This document shows, in pieces, positions 9,490-22,900 of a DNA stretch of 64,000 bases. A model generated the notes under the pieces. That model did no database searches and was not told where the DNA came from. It saw only the letters and a program-made list of their open reading frames with translations. A program made the position numbers and the translations under genes. Source of the DNA: Rhabdornis inornatus (taxonomy: Eukaryota; Chordata; Aves; Passeriformes; Rhabdornithidae). Within the stretch, counting starts at the first letter, position 1, and every line of letters starts with the position of its first letter. The stretch spans positions 10,901-74,900 of the forward strand of contig VWZS01007618.1 in NCBI GenBank assembly GCA_013397075.1, written 5' to 3'.

Positions 9490-9868
9490 CCAAAAGGCTT
9501 GGATAGAACTACGGGAAATCTAAGGCTGGAAAAGCCCTCTAGGATTATGCAGTCCATCCACTCCTCCAGCATTGCCAAGGCCACCACTGACCTGTGTCCC
9601 TGAGTGCCACAGCCACGCAGCTTTTAAATCCCTCCAGAGATGGGGACTCCACCTCCGGAGCCTGTTCCAGTACTCTAAAACCCTTTCCACAAAGGAATTT
9701 TTCTTAATGCCCAACCTAAACCTCCCCTGGTGCAGCTTGAGGCTGTTTCCTCTTGTCTTGCCCTTTCCCTGGGAGCAGAGACCAATCCTACCTGGCTCCA
9801 CTCTCCTGTCAGAGTTGTGGAGAGTGAGAAGGTTCCCCCTGATCCTCCTTTTCTTCATACTGCAGAAG
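9490..9868 (-). mobile_element. CR1-type LINE 3' fragment
   Basis: Reverse-oriented, 5'-truncated element with the typical GGAAAAGCCCTCTAGG, CAAGGCCACCACTGACC and TTTAAATCCCTCCAGAG words. It is preceded by a 17-20 base T run and lies between the convergent TMEM258 and MYRF 3' ends. Confidence 0.8.
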
Positions 9869-10359
9869 TGTTAATTTCTTCATTCTTCATTTTCTTCATA
9901 CAAAATCCAGGTGCCTTGGGATATGCCCAGCATTACCCCAGATTCTGTGCTGTGTGTGCTCACCAGTGTTCCAGTGCCACCTTGTGTCCTGGTGCAGCCA
10001 GGCTGTGCAAAATAAATCCTGAATCTGCTTTTAATCCCTCAGCCTTCTTTGCCATCGCATCCCCTCACCTTTTTTTTTGGAAATGCTGTGCCTGTTCTTA
10101 TCCCTAACTAGGAAGTTTGTGGTTCTGGATGTGCCCTTCATTAACTCCTGAATTAACTGCCTGGCTTAGAAACAAGGAAATCATTTATGTGTCTTCAAGA
10201 GGCAGACTGGAATTTTAGCCCAGCTTTCAAACCATTCCACTTCCAAATCACAAATTCAAGCCCCAGTTTCCTGTTTGGAAAGATTTCCTTCTGTGAACTT
10301 TTGGATCCTTCTGGATTTGAGCCTGCCCTCTGATGTGAGCAATGAGAGCTCAGAGGCAG

Positions 10360-10560
10360 ATTTTCCTTTCTTTTTCCTCCTTTCTCCTTTTTCCCTCCTT
10401 TTTTTTTCTTTGTCCTTCTGCTTTCTTCTTCCTTTCTCCATTGTCCATTTAACCTTTCTTGTCTCTCTATTTTCTTCATTTTTCTCCTCCTTCCTTCATT
10501 TTCCCTTCCTAATTTATTTCCCCTTCTTCCTCCTTCCTTTCTCCTTTTTATCCCCATTCC
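10360..10560. repeat. Pyrimidine-rich low-complexity tract
   Basis: About 200 bp that is almost entirely C/T on the + strand, just beyond the MYRF poly(A) site. Nothing else is seen in 9870-10700. Confidence 0.8.
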
Positions 10561-10720
10561 AAAGAACCATAACTGGGCATATCCAGAAACTTCCACTGAC
10601 TAAAGATTTGGAATTTCCTCCATCTCGTGGGCAGTTTTACAGCCATTCACCTGAGTTATTCCCCAAGAAAGGAGGAAAACACCAGGAGCCATCCTTGGAT
10701 ACAAAGCAGTATTTATATAT

Positions 10721-10726
10721 TTTATT
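10721..10726 (-). terminator. MYRF: Candidate MYRF polyadenylation signal
   Basis: AATAAA on the minus strand, after an A/T-rich block (10740-11030) that looks like a 3' UTR end. Confidence 0.6.
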
Positions 10727-11436
10727 CATAAGGGCACATTTACCTCCAGCATAAAACAAAGTCTAAATAAGCAAAACAAAACAAACAAACAAAAAAATCC
10801 GGCGACTCAGCCCTCAAATTCAGCAAAATATAAATATAAATCAGGAAGAAAAGAGGGAAACCACGCTTGTTCCCCACAAATAAAAACCAGAAATCAATAA
10901 TAACCTGCTACAAATGCAACTCTACGAACTGGCTGGCAAAATACAGTGATTAAAGCTGTGGCAGCAACATTTAAACCAACAAAATTAGTGCTTTACGTGG
11001 TGGTTTTTTCCTTAATTCTTCCAGTGGTGCCATAGTCTCTATTTACAGGCTTTAAGCTCCAACCTTAGGACAGAACAGTTGGGAATTTGCTTTTGAAACA
11101 ACTCCCAAACAGCCTCGTTCTGCATCCTTTTGTCTTCCTTCCTGCCAGGAATGTCTCTTTGCCGCTGGATAAGGGAGGGATTTCCCCAAGCTGGAGAGGT
11201 CGGCTCAGAATTCCCTCGGAATTCCCTCCGTCCCACGCAGGGAAAGGCCTGATTGTGAACTCTCTTGGTACTGATTGGGGACAGGGAAGGGGCAGAGATG
11301 TGTTTTGGGGGGAAATCCATGCAGACAGCTGTTTCCACGGGTCTGGAAGCAATTCCATGACTCCTTAATTTTATAATTCTGAACCCCTTTGGAGCTCGGT
11401 GCTGCCTCACTGGGAAGCGGCCGATGGATGATTTTT

Positions 11437-11612
11437 ATCATGGAATCCTGGAATGGTTTGGGTGGGAAGGGACCTTAAAGCCCATTTGGTCCCACTCTTG
11501 CCATGGGCAGGGACATCTTCCACTAGTCCAGGCAGCTCCAAACCCATCCAACCTGTCCTGGAACACTTCCAGGGACAGAACATCCAAAACTTCTCTGGGA
11601 AACCTGTGCCAC
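11437..11612 (-). mobile_element. CR1-type LINE 3' fragment
   Basis: ATGGAATCCTGGAATGGTTT-type tail followed by the GGGACCTTAAAGCCCAT and CATGGGCAGGGACATCTTCC words, in reverse orientation. Confidence 0.85.
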
Positions 11613-13978
11613 TTTAAGACATAAGGCACTATTGACACTAAAAACTTCATCCTGAATCCCTGTCCTCTCCTGATGCCAGGGATTGCTGCCAGCTCCATGT
11701 GGGTAGGGCTGGCTTTGGCACTCCAGGAATTACCACATCCCAGTTAAACCACCCAGGCACCATTTCTGAGGCAGCATTTGGGAATATATGTGGGAAAACA
11801 CTGTTCCCTTGGGCTGTTCTGTAAGGAAAAAGGCACTTGAGATGTTTCCAAGCCCTCAGGCACTTGGTTTGTTGGGGATCTCCCTAAATCTCATGGCTGA
11901 GCATCCTGGGGACACCTGAGAGATCCCAACTCCTCCTGGCCCACCACTGATTGATTCCTTCCCTCAGGAGTGGGGTGGGATGTACTGGGGTGTCTTGGCT
12001 GAGGGGGAGGTGATTGCAGGTTCTGGCCTCCCCAACATTCCCTGTTTCCTTTTCCAGGGGCTTTTATCCCAGCTTGGTATCACTCACCTGAGGAAGGATG
12101 TGCCAGCCTGGGCCACTGATTGCCAAGGGGACAATAAACCTGCCAAGGAAGTCACATCCCAGTTTAAAACCAGGAAAAACCACTCAGGGCAGGTGGAGGG
12201 AAGAGCACTCAGCTACATCCAGGTGTTTCCTCCCCAATTTCAGGGAAAAACAGAATCCTGCTGAGCATGGAGCCCCTCTGCTTGTACAGAGGTATTCCCA
12301 CGCCTTGGGGCATCCTGTTGTCCCACCAAGCTTCCCAAAACTTTTGGGAAGTTTTTGGAAGGGTTTTCCAACTGCTTGGCTGCTCAGAATTCCCTGCTCG
12401 CCCACTATTCCCTGCTTCCCAGGATTCAGTGGATTTTAGTAACTATAACTCAGTGTTTCCAGGCCTTGAAACCTTCCTACAAACAGTTTTTGGGGGCAGA
12501 TGCCAAATCCAAGTGACATCACCAGGAATTTTGGGGCTGCTTTGCTGGGATAAGCTCAGGAGGAGGATGATGGGGGATGACAAAAGCAGATGTGCCCAGG
12601 AACCATCGCATTACCTGGATAAAACCCATCTTTGTTTTTCCAGAGCAGCTTTAGAGTGTCCTTAGGATCAGCATGTGGCATTCCTCCCTCACTTGTTTCC
12701 TCAGGGAAATCCATCTTGGAATAACCTGGAGGTGGCTGATCCTCCAGGAACACAGACAACTCCTTTGTAGACGGGGAGGAGGAAGCACAGGGAGCCACTT
12801 GGCTTTCCCACAGGACACATGTGACTCAATGGGGCCAGAAGGAAATTCCCGGGTTTTTTTTACGGCTTAAACCCCATAAGAATTCAGTAGTTTAGCAAGT
12901 TAAGTTCTTGTAACAGTAAAATATCCCAAATCCCCCCAGCACAACTCTGTGAGGGCAGCTGCTGCCATCCCAACTTTTGGGAGAACACCACCCTTCTCCC
13001 GAGGCAGAGATCCTGCCTGGACACAGATCCTGGTGTTCCCAGGGACTCAGCCTTGCTCTGCAGGGCTTTGCCAGTGCTGCACATCTGGGCAGAGGTTGGC
13101 ATTGGCTCCAGAGCTGACCAGGCAGCTCCGCACACGCCGCTTCCAAGCGGATAAAAATTGATCCCACCACACTTAACGTGGGTAAGTCCCGGTCATTTGC
13201 CACCCCCTGGCTTGGGGACAAGTGTCCCCAGGTGTGGTATTGCCTCAGCAGCAGCTTGAGTGGGGGTTTTATCCATCCTGGATATCCCACATGGATATGG
13301 GATTTAAGAGCACAAAGAAGAGGGGGGATGACGTCGAAGCTGCTCCTTATCCGGTTGTTCCTAGAGGAACGTGTCCGTTGGCAGGTCCGGGAGTTTCTGG
13401 GAAGTCTGTGGGAAGTGGCCCTGGGCCAAGCAGAAGGAACAGCAACTCCAGTGTATGACTTCCAGTAGGTCCAGGCACAGCCATCCTTTCCAGGCCAAAC
13501 TCCAGCATTTGGCTCTTGGAAAGGGCTCCAGTGTTGAAGCAATTCCAGTGTTGTGATGAACTGATGTGGAACATCTGGGAGCACCAGGATGGGGCTCCTG
13601 TCCATGGAAGGAGCATCCCTCTGTGACGTGGCAGAGCTGTCCACGCTCAGTCTGGTGTCATGCTTCCAAATCCAGTGTTGGAAGGAGAGGGGGAAGTGAT
13701 GGAGGACACAAACATCCCCATAAGGGAAGGAGAGGGATGTGGGATGCTGGGAATTGGTGCGAGGTCCCCCCCAGGAGCCACCACAGGGCTGGTGGCTTTT
13801 AGGTCCTGTGTGTGCTGAGCTTCAGTGTCTCCAGCCATCACCATTCCAGCTCCGGAGCTGCTGCAGGACACGGGGATGAGGTGGGGCTGGGGGCCAGCGG
13901 AGCAGGGAATTCGGGAGGCTCCCAGTGGCACCAGTTCCCCTCCTGTCTCCGAGCAGAGGGCACTGGTGCTGCTGGGAC

Positions 13979-16900
13979 TCACTCACAGAGCCAGTAGAAC
14001 TGGAAGTAATAGTCAGTGAAGAGGTGTCCCAGCTGCTCCAGGGAAGTGCTGCAGTCTGCTCGGCCCTGGGAATGGGAAAAGCAGCTTAGAGAGGGCAGAA
14101 TTCTGCCTGGATTATGAGCTGGGCAGGGACAGATCATCCTCCTACCACCTACAGGACCGTGGGAAGCTCTTGGTGCTAAAGCTGCATTTCCCACATTTCA
14201 TAAATCCCACATTTTTCTCCTCCTTTGGGCCACGGACAAGCAACTCACCGGCTGTGCCACTCGGAAGTGGTAGGAGAACTCCCGGAAAGACAGCATCACC
14301 AGAGGCCAGTGGTGCGTGGTGTCCTGGGGAAAGAAGACGAGATAAAATCAGGGATGAGTGTGGGGGATGTTCTCCAGGCTGGATCTGGCTCAGCCTGGAG
14401 AAAAGAAGGCTCTGGGAGGAGCTTCTGGCTCTGCACAACTCCCTGACAGGAGAGGGCAGCCAGGTGGGATCAGGCTCTGCTCCCAGGGAACAAAGGACAG
14501 GATGAGAAGAAACGGCCTCAAGCTCTGCCAGGGGAGGTTTAAATTGGATATTAGGGAAAATTCCTTCATGGGAAGGGCTGCCCAGGACAGCAGTGGAGTC
14601 CCCATTCCTGGAGGGATTTAAAAGCCATGTTGATGTGGCACTTGGGGACATGGTGGCCTTGGGAGTGCTGGGGGAATGGTTGGATTTTTCTAATCTCCAT
14701 GATTCCATGTGTATTTTGTGAGCTGTCCCCTTCTCCCTACCTGTGCATCTGTGGAGTCAGTGGAGCTGTTCCCGCTCACAGCATCCTGGCAGGGATCACT
14801 GGAGACAAGGCCACAGAGGGAGATGGACACAGCGGAGGAGGAGCTGGGAAGAGAGGACACCATGAGAGCCTGGAAGGGGGAACATGTGTCCCTTTCCCAT
14901 GGAGACACTGTGGCCACATCAGCTCCAGGGGCTCCCAAAGGATGTGACTGATCCATGGGCACTCACTTCATCTCCAGGGTCAGGTTGGTGTTCACAGCTG
15001 TCCGCTGGCTCACAGGGATGCGGTAGCTGAAATTCCCAGTCCTGAGAACACAGAGAGAGCATTAGATGTCACCAGGCTGTGGGAAGGCCAGGACAGGACC
15101 TAAAATCCCTGGCAGGCTGAGAACTCAGAAGGGAAAACTTCCCGATGTCCCAAGGATGAGCCCACCACCAAACACAACCCCTGAGGGAAAGCTGGGAGCA
15201 CCAGCTCCTCTCCCCATGGGGCAGCATGAAGTGATGGCAGGAAACACCCAAGAAAATCTTAGAAAAACTCCCAGATTTTCCTATTTGCTGCTCCCACAGT
15301 GCTGCTGCCACTGAAGTGCCACCAAGGTGCCACCAGTCAGCCCTTCCCGCTCACCTGCAGGCATCGGCAGCGGCGCAGTACTGGGAATGGATGGCCAGGT
15401 TGATCTCCAGGATCCGGATGGATTGCAGCACCGGGCTCGGCCCTGCTGGGGAGAGAGCAGGATGTGTAGGAACAGCAAAGGCTGGAAAATCCTGAGAGCA
15501 GAGGCTGGAAGGGAAAGAAGACGGGATGCACGTACCATCCGTGCCGGGCTGCTCCGTGTGCGGCCGCTCGCTCACCGGCTGCCGGAGGCTGCGCTGCTGC
15601 CGGGAGCTGCTGCGGGAGAGCGAGAGGTTGGAGATGTACTTGGATTTGCCCTGGATGTGGGAGAAGGGGGAGGAGGGGCTGGCATTGGGGCTGCCGAAGC
15701 TCTGAGACCTGTCAGGAGTCTTTGGCCACTTGGTGTAGGAGGTGGATTTCCCGGTGATGCCCCTGGATTTGGCTTTGATATTTGTCACTGGCAGGAGGGA
15801 GGGCTGGCTTTGGTCTGCGGAAAAACGGGAGAGAAAGTTGTGCTGAGGGACAGAGAGAGGCTGGGAGCATTGGGATCACCCTGTCCCCATGTCACCTCCT
15901 GATGCTTCCCAAGTTACCCAGAGAAGCTGTGGCTGCCCCATCCCTGGAAGTGTTCCAGGCCAGGTTGGATGGGGCTTGGAGCAACCTGGGACAGTGGAAG
16001 GTTCCCTGCCCATGGCAGGGGTGGAACTGGATGGGCTTTAAGGTCCCTTCTGACCCAAAGCATCCCAGGATTCTGTGCTTCCATTCCCTCTGTGCCTGAT
16101 GGAACTGGTGATGGAATGAGGAGGGAATGAGGTCAGACCTCAAGGTAGGGCTGCTCAGGTGAGCTGTGCCTGGTGAAGCTTCCCATGACTTTTTGCTGGC
16201 AACGTGGGAAGTTCCAAATCTCTTCCGGCCCCCACATCCCCCTGGCAACAGGATCCAAACAGCACCATGTGGGCAGAGAAGGGTATAAAGGATATATCCA
16301 AGGATAAGGATAGAAGGGGTATCAGCTATTAGAGAGCTTCCAAAGGAGTGGAATGAGAAGGATGAAGCATCTGGAGGGGAGAGGGAGCTGGAATTGTTCA
16401 TCCTGGAGGAGACCTTCTCACAAGGAGCAGGGCGAGGGACACGAGGTGACACAAACCTTGGAGATGTCCCAGCATTTGTGGGAGTCTGGGCTGGCCCTCA
16501 CCTGTCCGGTTGGTGGCATGGGCAGGGCTGGTCTCCGAGGGGACAACGGAGGAGATGTCAGTGGGAGCAACGGAGCAGCACGTGGAAAAACAGGGAGGGC
16601 TGAAACAGGCCAGCACACCACCACCAGGAATGCCAAGGGCTACTCCATGCACCTCATCCAGGACTGCAGGGACACAGGGAATAAGTCAAGGGATGGAACA
16701 CCCGGTGTCCTGCAGCCCTTCCATGAAACAAGAGCCATCCCAATCCATCACCCACCGTGCTCTGGGGGGCTCCTGCTGCTGGCTCCGTTGGATGCAGCTG
16801 TGGATCGCACTGTCTGTGTCTTGTCAATGTTCTGGCTTGACCTGGAATGCAGGAAAAGATGCTGGAAACCTCCTGGATGTGGATAATAAGGTCACTTGTA

Positions 16901-19900
16901 GGTGGGGAGAAAAGTGGCTGCAGCAGGAGGATGGAAAGAGGAACATGGAGTAAGTGGAGATGTGGAAGAGAACAGAGTGATCTGGGAAAGGCAGGAGAAG
17001 GGCACAAGAGCCATGAGAGAGCAAGGAGAGCTCAGAAATTCCACAGGGAATTGTGTGGCAGTTCCATGTCTGGCAGGGAAAATTCCCAGCTGGTTCAGAG
17101 GACACCAGCAGCCCTCCTGGAACATGCTGGAACAGGGTATACATGGGAGATTTGGCTCACATCAGGAATCTCCTGGGTGAATTCAGGTGCTTGGGAATCA
17201 ACAAGCTCCAAGCTCTCACCATTCCCTAAGGAGTGCCCCTTATCCCTTGAGGACAGACTGTTCCTCACCTTGTTCCTTAGAAACACATACAATACCCCCT
17301 CCCCCAAATTCATCCCATGGAATTCCAGGTGTTTCGCTGCAGCTATCCATGAGGATATATATCCATGAGCTGAGGACACCACAGGCATCTCCTGAGGGTA
17401 AGGGAGATGGGAAAGGGAGGGAATCTTTCTCCCAGGTCTGCAGAACAAGGAGCACTCCTGGACACCTGTGTCCATATCTTACCTGTCCCTGAGCATTGCT
17501 CCAGGTTTCTGTGGGATTAATGGAACTTCACTTATTTAGAGGAATTAAAAAACCACTTTGTCATCTCCAATATTTGTCTAATTACAGGGATTTCTTTTCC
17601 AGGTGAAAGGAGACTCAATTCCAGTCTCCCAAAGGGAATGTAGGCACAAGCCTCTGGAGCTTCACCTTCATCCCAGCCTAAATCCAACCCCTATCCCTCA
17701 TGTTCCTCCACTGCCTCATCCCTTTTCCTTACACAGCTTTATCTTGCTCCTCCTCTCCCTGCAGGATGCAATTTCTTCATTTAACCTTTGATCAATTGAT
17801 TTTTCCATCTCCTACTCCTAATTTCCCTTCCCTGACGAGATCCATAACTCTCCTGGAATTCCACTGGAAGTCTCACATCCCTTTCTCTGTTTTCAGTTTC
17901 TTGGTCTTTCATGGTGCAGGAAAAAAAGGAGGAATTAAATAATTAAATAATGAAACAGTCACATACCGTGGACACAGAGCGACCGGAATTCCGGGACCCC
18001 CGTGCCGAAAGAGGGCCAGGAGACAGGCAGAGGGTACAGCAAAGTAGCTACAGGACAGTGCAGGGACACAGGGAGAACAGGAAAGTGGGAAGATGACCAG
18101 GAAGACAGGGAATGAAAGAGGATATGGAAGATAAGGGGAAGGAAAAGACAAAAACGGGGAAATCGAAGACAAAGTGGAAGGAAAATGGGTTGGATGAGAG
18201 ATGCAAGGAGGAGAAGAAAATGGGAGAGGGAAGAGAGAGGGAGAAGAAGAGACTCATTATCAGGTTACACAAGCTCCCAAAGCTGATCCAGCCCTGCTGC
18301 ACCAGTGGGATGAGGCTGTTTTAGTCCAGCTGGAGGCATCCAAGGAACATTCAGCACATCCTAACAGGACATTCCCTTTTCCTTCTCTACTCCTCACTTC
18401 TTGCTTCGGATAATTCAACCGCTGTCAGACTGGGATGTGTGGCTGTGCTTGGCAGGGTTTGCAGCTCTGGAACTGTGCTCAGTAATCCCAGTTTCTGTGC
18501 TCCAGCCTCTCCCAGGTGACCTGATCCCTCCCAGCCATTCCCAAAATACCCACCCATCGACGTCCACGAGATCCTCCTCGCTGCGCAGGCTCAGCACGTA
18601 GAGCGTGGACATGGACACCACGCTGGAAAAGAGAGAAGGGCAGGATGAGGAGAAGCCGGGATCAATCTGCTTCCACAGGATTCCAGCCCAGGAGAGATGG
18701 ATGCCCCATCCCTGGAACTGTTTGAGGCCAGTGGGGTAGCTGAAGTTCCCAGCTCATGGCAAGGGGTTGGAACCAGATAAACTTTAAGGTCTCTTCCAAC
18801 CCAAAGCATTCCAGGATCCTCTGGAAGAATCCACAGCCCCTCGCTGCACACCCAGTGGATGGATGAGCTGGAGGGAGCTGATGCAGCAGCCCAGGAGCAG
18901 GATCTCACCTGAATGCCATGATGATGACCAGGGCAATGATGGTGCCCTGAAGGAAGCGCTGGCTGATGCAGGCCTGCTCTGGGACAACCGACGGAGACTG
19001 TGAGGGAAAAAATCCTGGATCAGCTCAGGACCCCCTGGATCAGCTCAGCTCCATCACTGCTCTGGTCCTTGCATCGATCTCCCCCAGCCCATCCTGAGCT
19101 CTCCTCCTGCCTCCCTAAAAATCCTGAACTCTCCAAGTTTAGAAGTCACTTAATGTCTCCATTAGGAGATGGAAAGGAAGATCATGGGAAAACTGAGGTT
19201 GGAAAAGCCCTCTAGGATCATGGAGTCCAACCCTTCCCCCAGCACTGCCAAGGCCACCACTAATCCATGTCCCTAAGTGCCACATCCACATGGTTTTTAA
19301 ATCCCACCAGCAATGGGGACTCCACCACTGGAGCCCACTCCAGTGCCTTTCCATGAAGAAATCCTCCCTAATATCCAGCCTAGCCCTCCCCTGGCACAAC
19401 CTGAGGCCGTTTCCTCTTGGATAAGGCAGAAAGGAGAGCCTGATCTCTTGGCTCCAACCTCCTTCCACGGATTTGTGCACAGTGAGGTTCCCCCTGATCC
19501 TCCTTTTCTCCAGGCTGAGCCTTCTCTGCTCCTGGCACTGCTCCTTTGGGATCCATCCCTTACCTTGCTGGCGACTTTGTGGGGTCTCTTCTTGTGGGGC
19601 ACACTTCCTGCCCGGCTGAACTGGCTCCCAGTTTGGCTGCAAGGAGAAAGGAGGAATGGAGCTGAGCTGGGCAGGAATAGCTCTCCAAGCCATTCCCAGG
19701 CAAAAGTGGGATTTTCTGGGAGGCAAAAGACCTCTTTGTGGTGTGACAGCCACAAACCTTTTTGGTGCTTTTGCCCCAGCATAAGCAGGGTCAGGATGGA
19801 AATTTTGGAAGTATGGGAAACTCTTTGTCATGAGAGAGCCACTGACTTTAGGGAAACAAGGAGACCATTTCATCCTGGGTGTTGTTGGGCTGGTCCTGTG

Positions 19901-22900
19901 GGAATTCTAAACCTCCCCAAGCTCATCACTTTAAATCCACTCCAGGCCAAGAGACACCAGCCAACATCCCACTCCTTCCTCATCTCCCTGTTCCCAATCC
20001 GAGCTGCCCCTTGGAGCTTCCTGGGATGAAAGGGGACATTCCCTGGGGCTCCGTGGGTACCTGAATGCTCCAGAGCTCACAGTTGACTTCATGCTGTCCA
20101 GCCTCTTCAGCTTGGCCAGCTTGTGGCTCCACCTTTCCAGCTCATCGATCCGTGTCTCCAGGTTATCCGTCAGCTTGCACAGCTCCTTCACGGCTCCCAC
20201 GTTCTCCATGAAAATCCTCTCCTGCCAGGGAATCAGGCCAGCAGGTTGAGGCACACCTGGATCTGGATGATCCATGCCCTCCATGTGTGCCCTGGGAGAC
20301 TGTCCCCTCGATTCCCAGAGCAGCAACCATGCTGCCACAGTTTGGGAAAGGTCAGGAAACCAGATGCTCCAGGTTATCCTGACATAAGCACCGTATCTTA
20401 TCTAGGAAGGGGAGATCAGGACTGGGAGCCTCCCTGCAGGAAGCTGCCAACAAGGAGCCCTTCCCAATGGAGATGCTGCCAAATTTCACCAGCACCAGGC
20501 TGGTTCCTCCCTGCTGGTGTCTGATATCCACCCAAGGCTGCTCCCAGTTTCTGGAACACCAGCAAGGTCTGAAACTCATCTGGGATCTTTCCCCAGGCAT
20601 CACACTTTCCATCTTCCATATCCAGCTCCATGATTCCCTCAAGCCAGGTTTCCCAGCCTCCTGGCTGCCACAAACCTTGTTCACCACCAGGAAGTTCTCC
20701 AGGGTTTTCCCATTGGAAAAGACCAGATCCCCAGTGTCTTTGACAGCTTCTGGGAGAATCTCCTTCACTTCCTGAGCGATGACACCTGTGTGGAGATGGA
20801 ACAGGGGGGTGGGGTGGGGTGGGATGGGATGGGATGATCCTGCAGAATCTGGACACTCTGGGAGTGACACCAGGGCTGTCCCTTCCTCATTCCAAGCTGT
20901 GCAGAGCTCCTTGGAGACACTGAAGGGCAGAGGATGGTCAGACAAGGCTGCTTCCCAGATGGATAGAGATCATCACCCCACCTTAGTGTACCTAGAGAAA
21001 CCTTCTGCCTGTGGGAAGTGCCACCTTCTCTCCCACTCACTAAAGAGGGAATTTCATTAGATTCCTTAATTTGGGAGGTGAGAAGGCCCTTCTTGCCTCA
21101 CACCTGGGGGGCTGCCCTGGTGCAGAGCTGGGTACAGCCCCTGGGAAAAGCAGGGAATTCCTGCAGGACATTCCTGTGTCAGAGGTGTATTCCCGTGGGA
21201 CATTCCTGACTCACATGCGTATTCCCATGGGATGTACCTGTCTCAGAGGTGCTGTCAATGCCCACTGTGGCTGCAAACTCGGGTTTGTAGTTGTAGTGCA
21301 CCAGCCTCATCCTGGAGATCCGCTTCAGCTGCTCCGTGGTGTCCACCTGGGATAAAACAGGCACATGGAATTCCCAAAGGGATATTGCTTCTCAAATCCT
21401 CACCACTCTGCCTCCAAACAGGACAACTCCCTATGGCCCATGGGAATTCCTTTGGGAGACAGCCCTGGACCCTGCTCTGAGCAGCCATAAGGACCAACAC
21501 TGGGGTTAATATCCAGGTCAGGACAAGATCCTTGGATACGGAAATCAGGAGACTGAGTGTCCTTGCAGAACCACACGGAAGAGACAGATCCCAAAAACAG
21601 GTGACATGATTATATCCAGCTTTTCTGGACAGGCAAATCCAGCTGAGAAGAATTCAGAGCAGTGGCAAGCCTCTCACCCAGGCTCTGGCAAGACCCAGTG
21701 TGGTACCTGCCATATTGACCTTTTTTCCACTCGTTTTCCACCTTTTTCCCACTGTTTGCTACTTCTGGCTAACACTGGAAGAGTCAATAGACATGACATG
21801 GTGGACTGGCTGTGCTTGGGACAGAAAGAATCCTAAGTCACTTCCAATCTGCTCTACAGTCAAAAGATCATGGAATATCCCCAGTTGAAAGGAACTCACA
21901 GAAAACATTGGAGTTCTTCAGACTCTTGGTGACCCCAAGCCCACCTTGTTTTCCAGGTTCTCACCTCCTGGATGTCCTCCTTCACTCGGACATCTGAAGG
22001 GTGCATCAGGGAGCCCATGACCTTCACATTGCCATGGACCACCAGGGCCTCATCCGGGCGGTCCGTGTTGATTCCCACGCGGCCGTGGTGGAACACGGTG
22101 TCCGGGAGCTGTGCCCGCTGCCAGAGCACGTCACTGTCACTCTCAAACTGCCCTGGGTTGGAAGCCTGCAGAGAAATGGGAAAACAGGGACTCACTGAAA
22201 GGCAGGGAGGAGAGAGGAGGCAGAGATGGGGAAGGTTGACTCCTCTCTCCTCTCTCCTCTCCTCCAGCAAAACCCTGGGAATGGTGACTTTCTTTTCCCA
22301 CTCCTCTGCCTTAGGACAAGAAAAGGTGATGTTCTGCGAAAGTGCCCAGTTTTCCTGCATCTTCTTGTTCCTGCTGCAGAGTTCCAACAACTCTTCCCTC
22401 ATTCCCAACAAATCTACTGGACACTGATCCCATTTGGAGAATGGGATTCCTTCCTTATCCTTACAGGTTCCTGAACCAGGTATGGAAAATCTGAAGCCAG
22501 AACCCAAGTGTGGACAGGGAAAGCTACAAGCAAGGCAGGGAAAGCCTGGAGGAGGTAGGAAAGGTGGGAAATCAAGTTTGGAAAAGACCTCTAAGAACAT
22601 CGAAGCCAACCCAGCACCACCACCACCACATTTACCACTAAACCATGACCCCAGATGCCACATCCACACCTTTTCTGAATGTGGAATGTGGGAAACAGCC
22701 CAGGATGGTGCAGCAAAGGGGACAGAGGGAGAGGACAGGGATTTACCCGGACGATGATCCGCTCAGAGATGTGGGCTGCCAGCGTGTAGTTCTGGTTCTG
22801 GGCGTGTGCCTGCAGGGCCACCACCAGCATGAAGTACCTGCAGAGGGACACAGCTCAGGGACACATCCTGTGCTGGGAAGAGCCAGATCTCCATCCCCTC

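Larger units (their letters stand above)
10700..13978 (-). other. MYRF: MYRF 3' UTR (inferred)
   Basis: About 3.3 kb between the MYRF stop codon and the poly(A) signal at 10721, without introns or coding signal that I can see. It contains one CR1 fragment at about 11440-11610. The extent is inferred; an earlier poly(A) site is possible. Confidence 0.5.
13979..18622 (-). other. MYRF: MYRF C-terminal luminal region (exons 18-27)
   Basis: Exon 18622-18554 completes the membrane helix (SVVSMSTLYVLSL). Exon 18047-17967 encodes SACLLALF. Exons 16599-16502 and 15814-15536 encode a fast-evolving Ser/Thr/Pro-rich linker containing STCCSVAP, LLPVTNIKAK and HIQGKSKY. The last five exons form the conserved luminal C-terminal domain: ILEINLAIHSQYC, TGNFSYRIPVS, NSSSAVSISLCGL, SFREFSYHFRVA, and the terminus YYFQFYWLCE. 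Several N-glycosylation sequons (NFS, NLT, NSS) fit a luminal location. Exon 16809-16756 (54 nt) is in phase, but its product is not recognisable; skipping it also keeps the frame. Confidence 0.85.
20676..22165 (-). other. MYRF: MYRF intramolecular chaperone/autoprotease domain (exons 12-14)
   Basis: Exons 22165-21965, 21346-21238 and 20785-20676 encode the peptidase S74-like domain shared with phage tail-spike chaperones. The cleavage motif is SLMHPSDVRVKEDIQE. The nucleophilic Ser codon is at 21997-21995 and the general-base Lys codon at 21982-21980, five residues apart as in the known Ser-Lys dyad, so self-cleavage should be functional. GVIAQEVKEILPEAVKDTGD is the conserved C-terminal part of the domain. 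Confidence 0.95.

Noticed and set aside
19139..20029. Overlapping ORFs of about 240 codons on both strands
   Set aside because: They consist of a CR1 fragment plus a MYRF exon read out of context.
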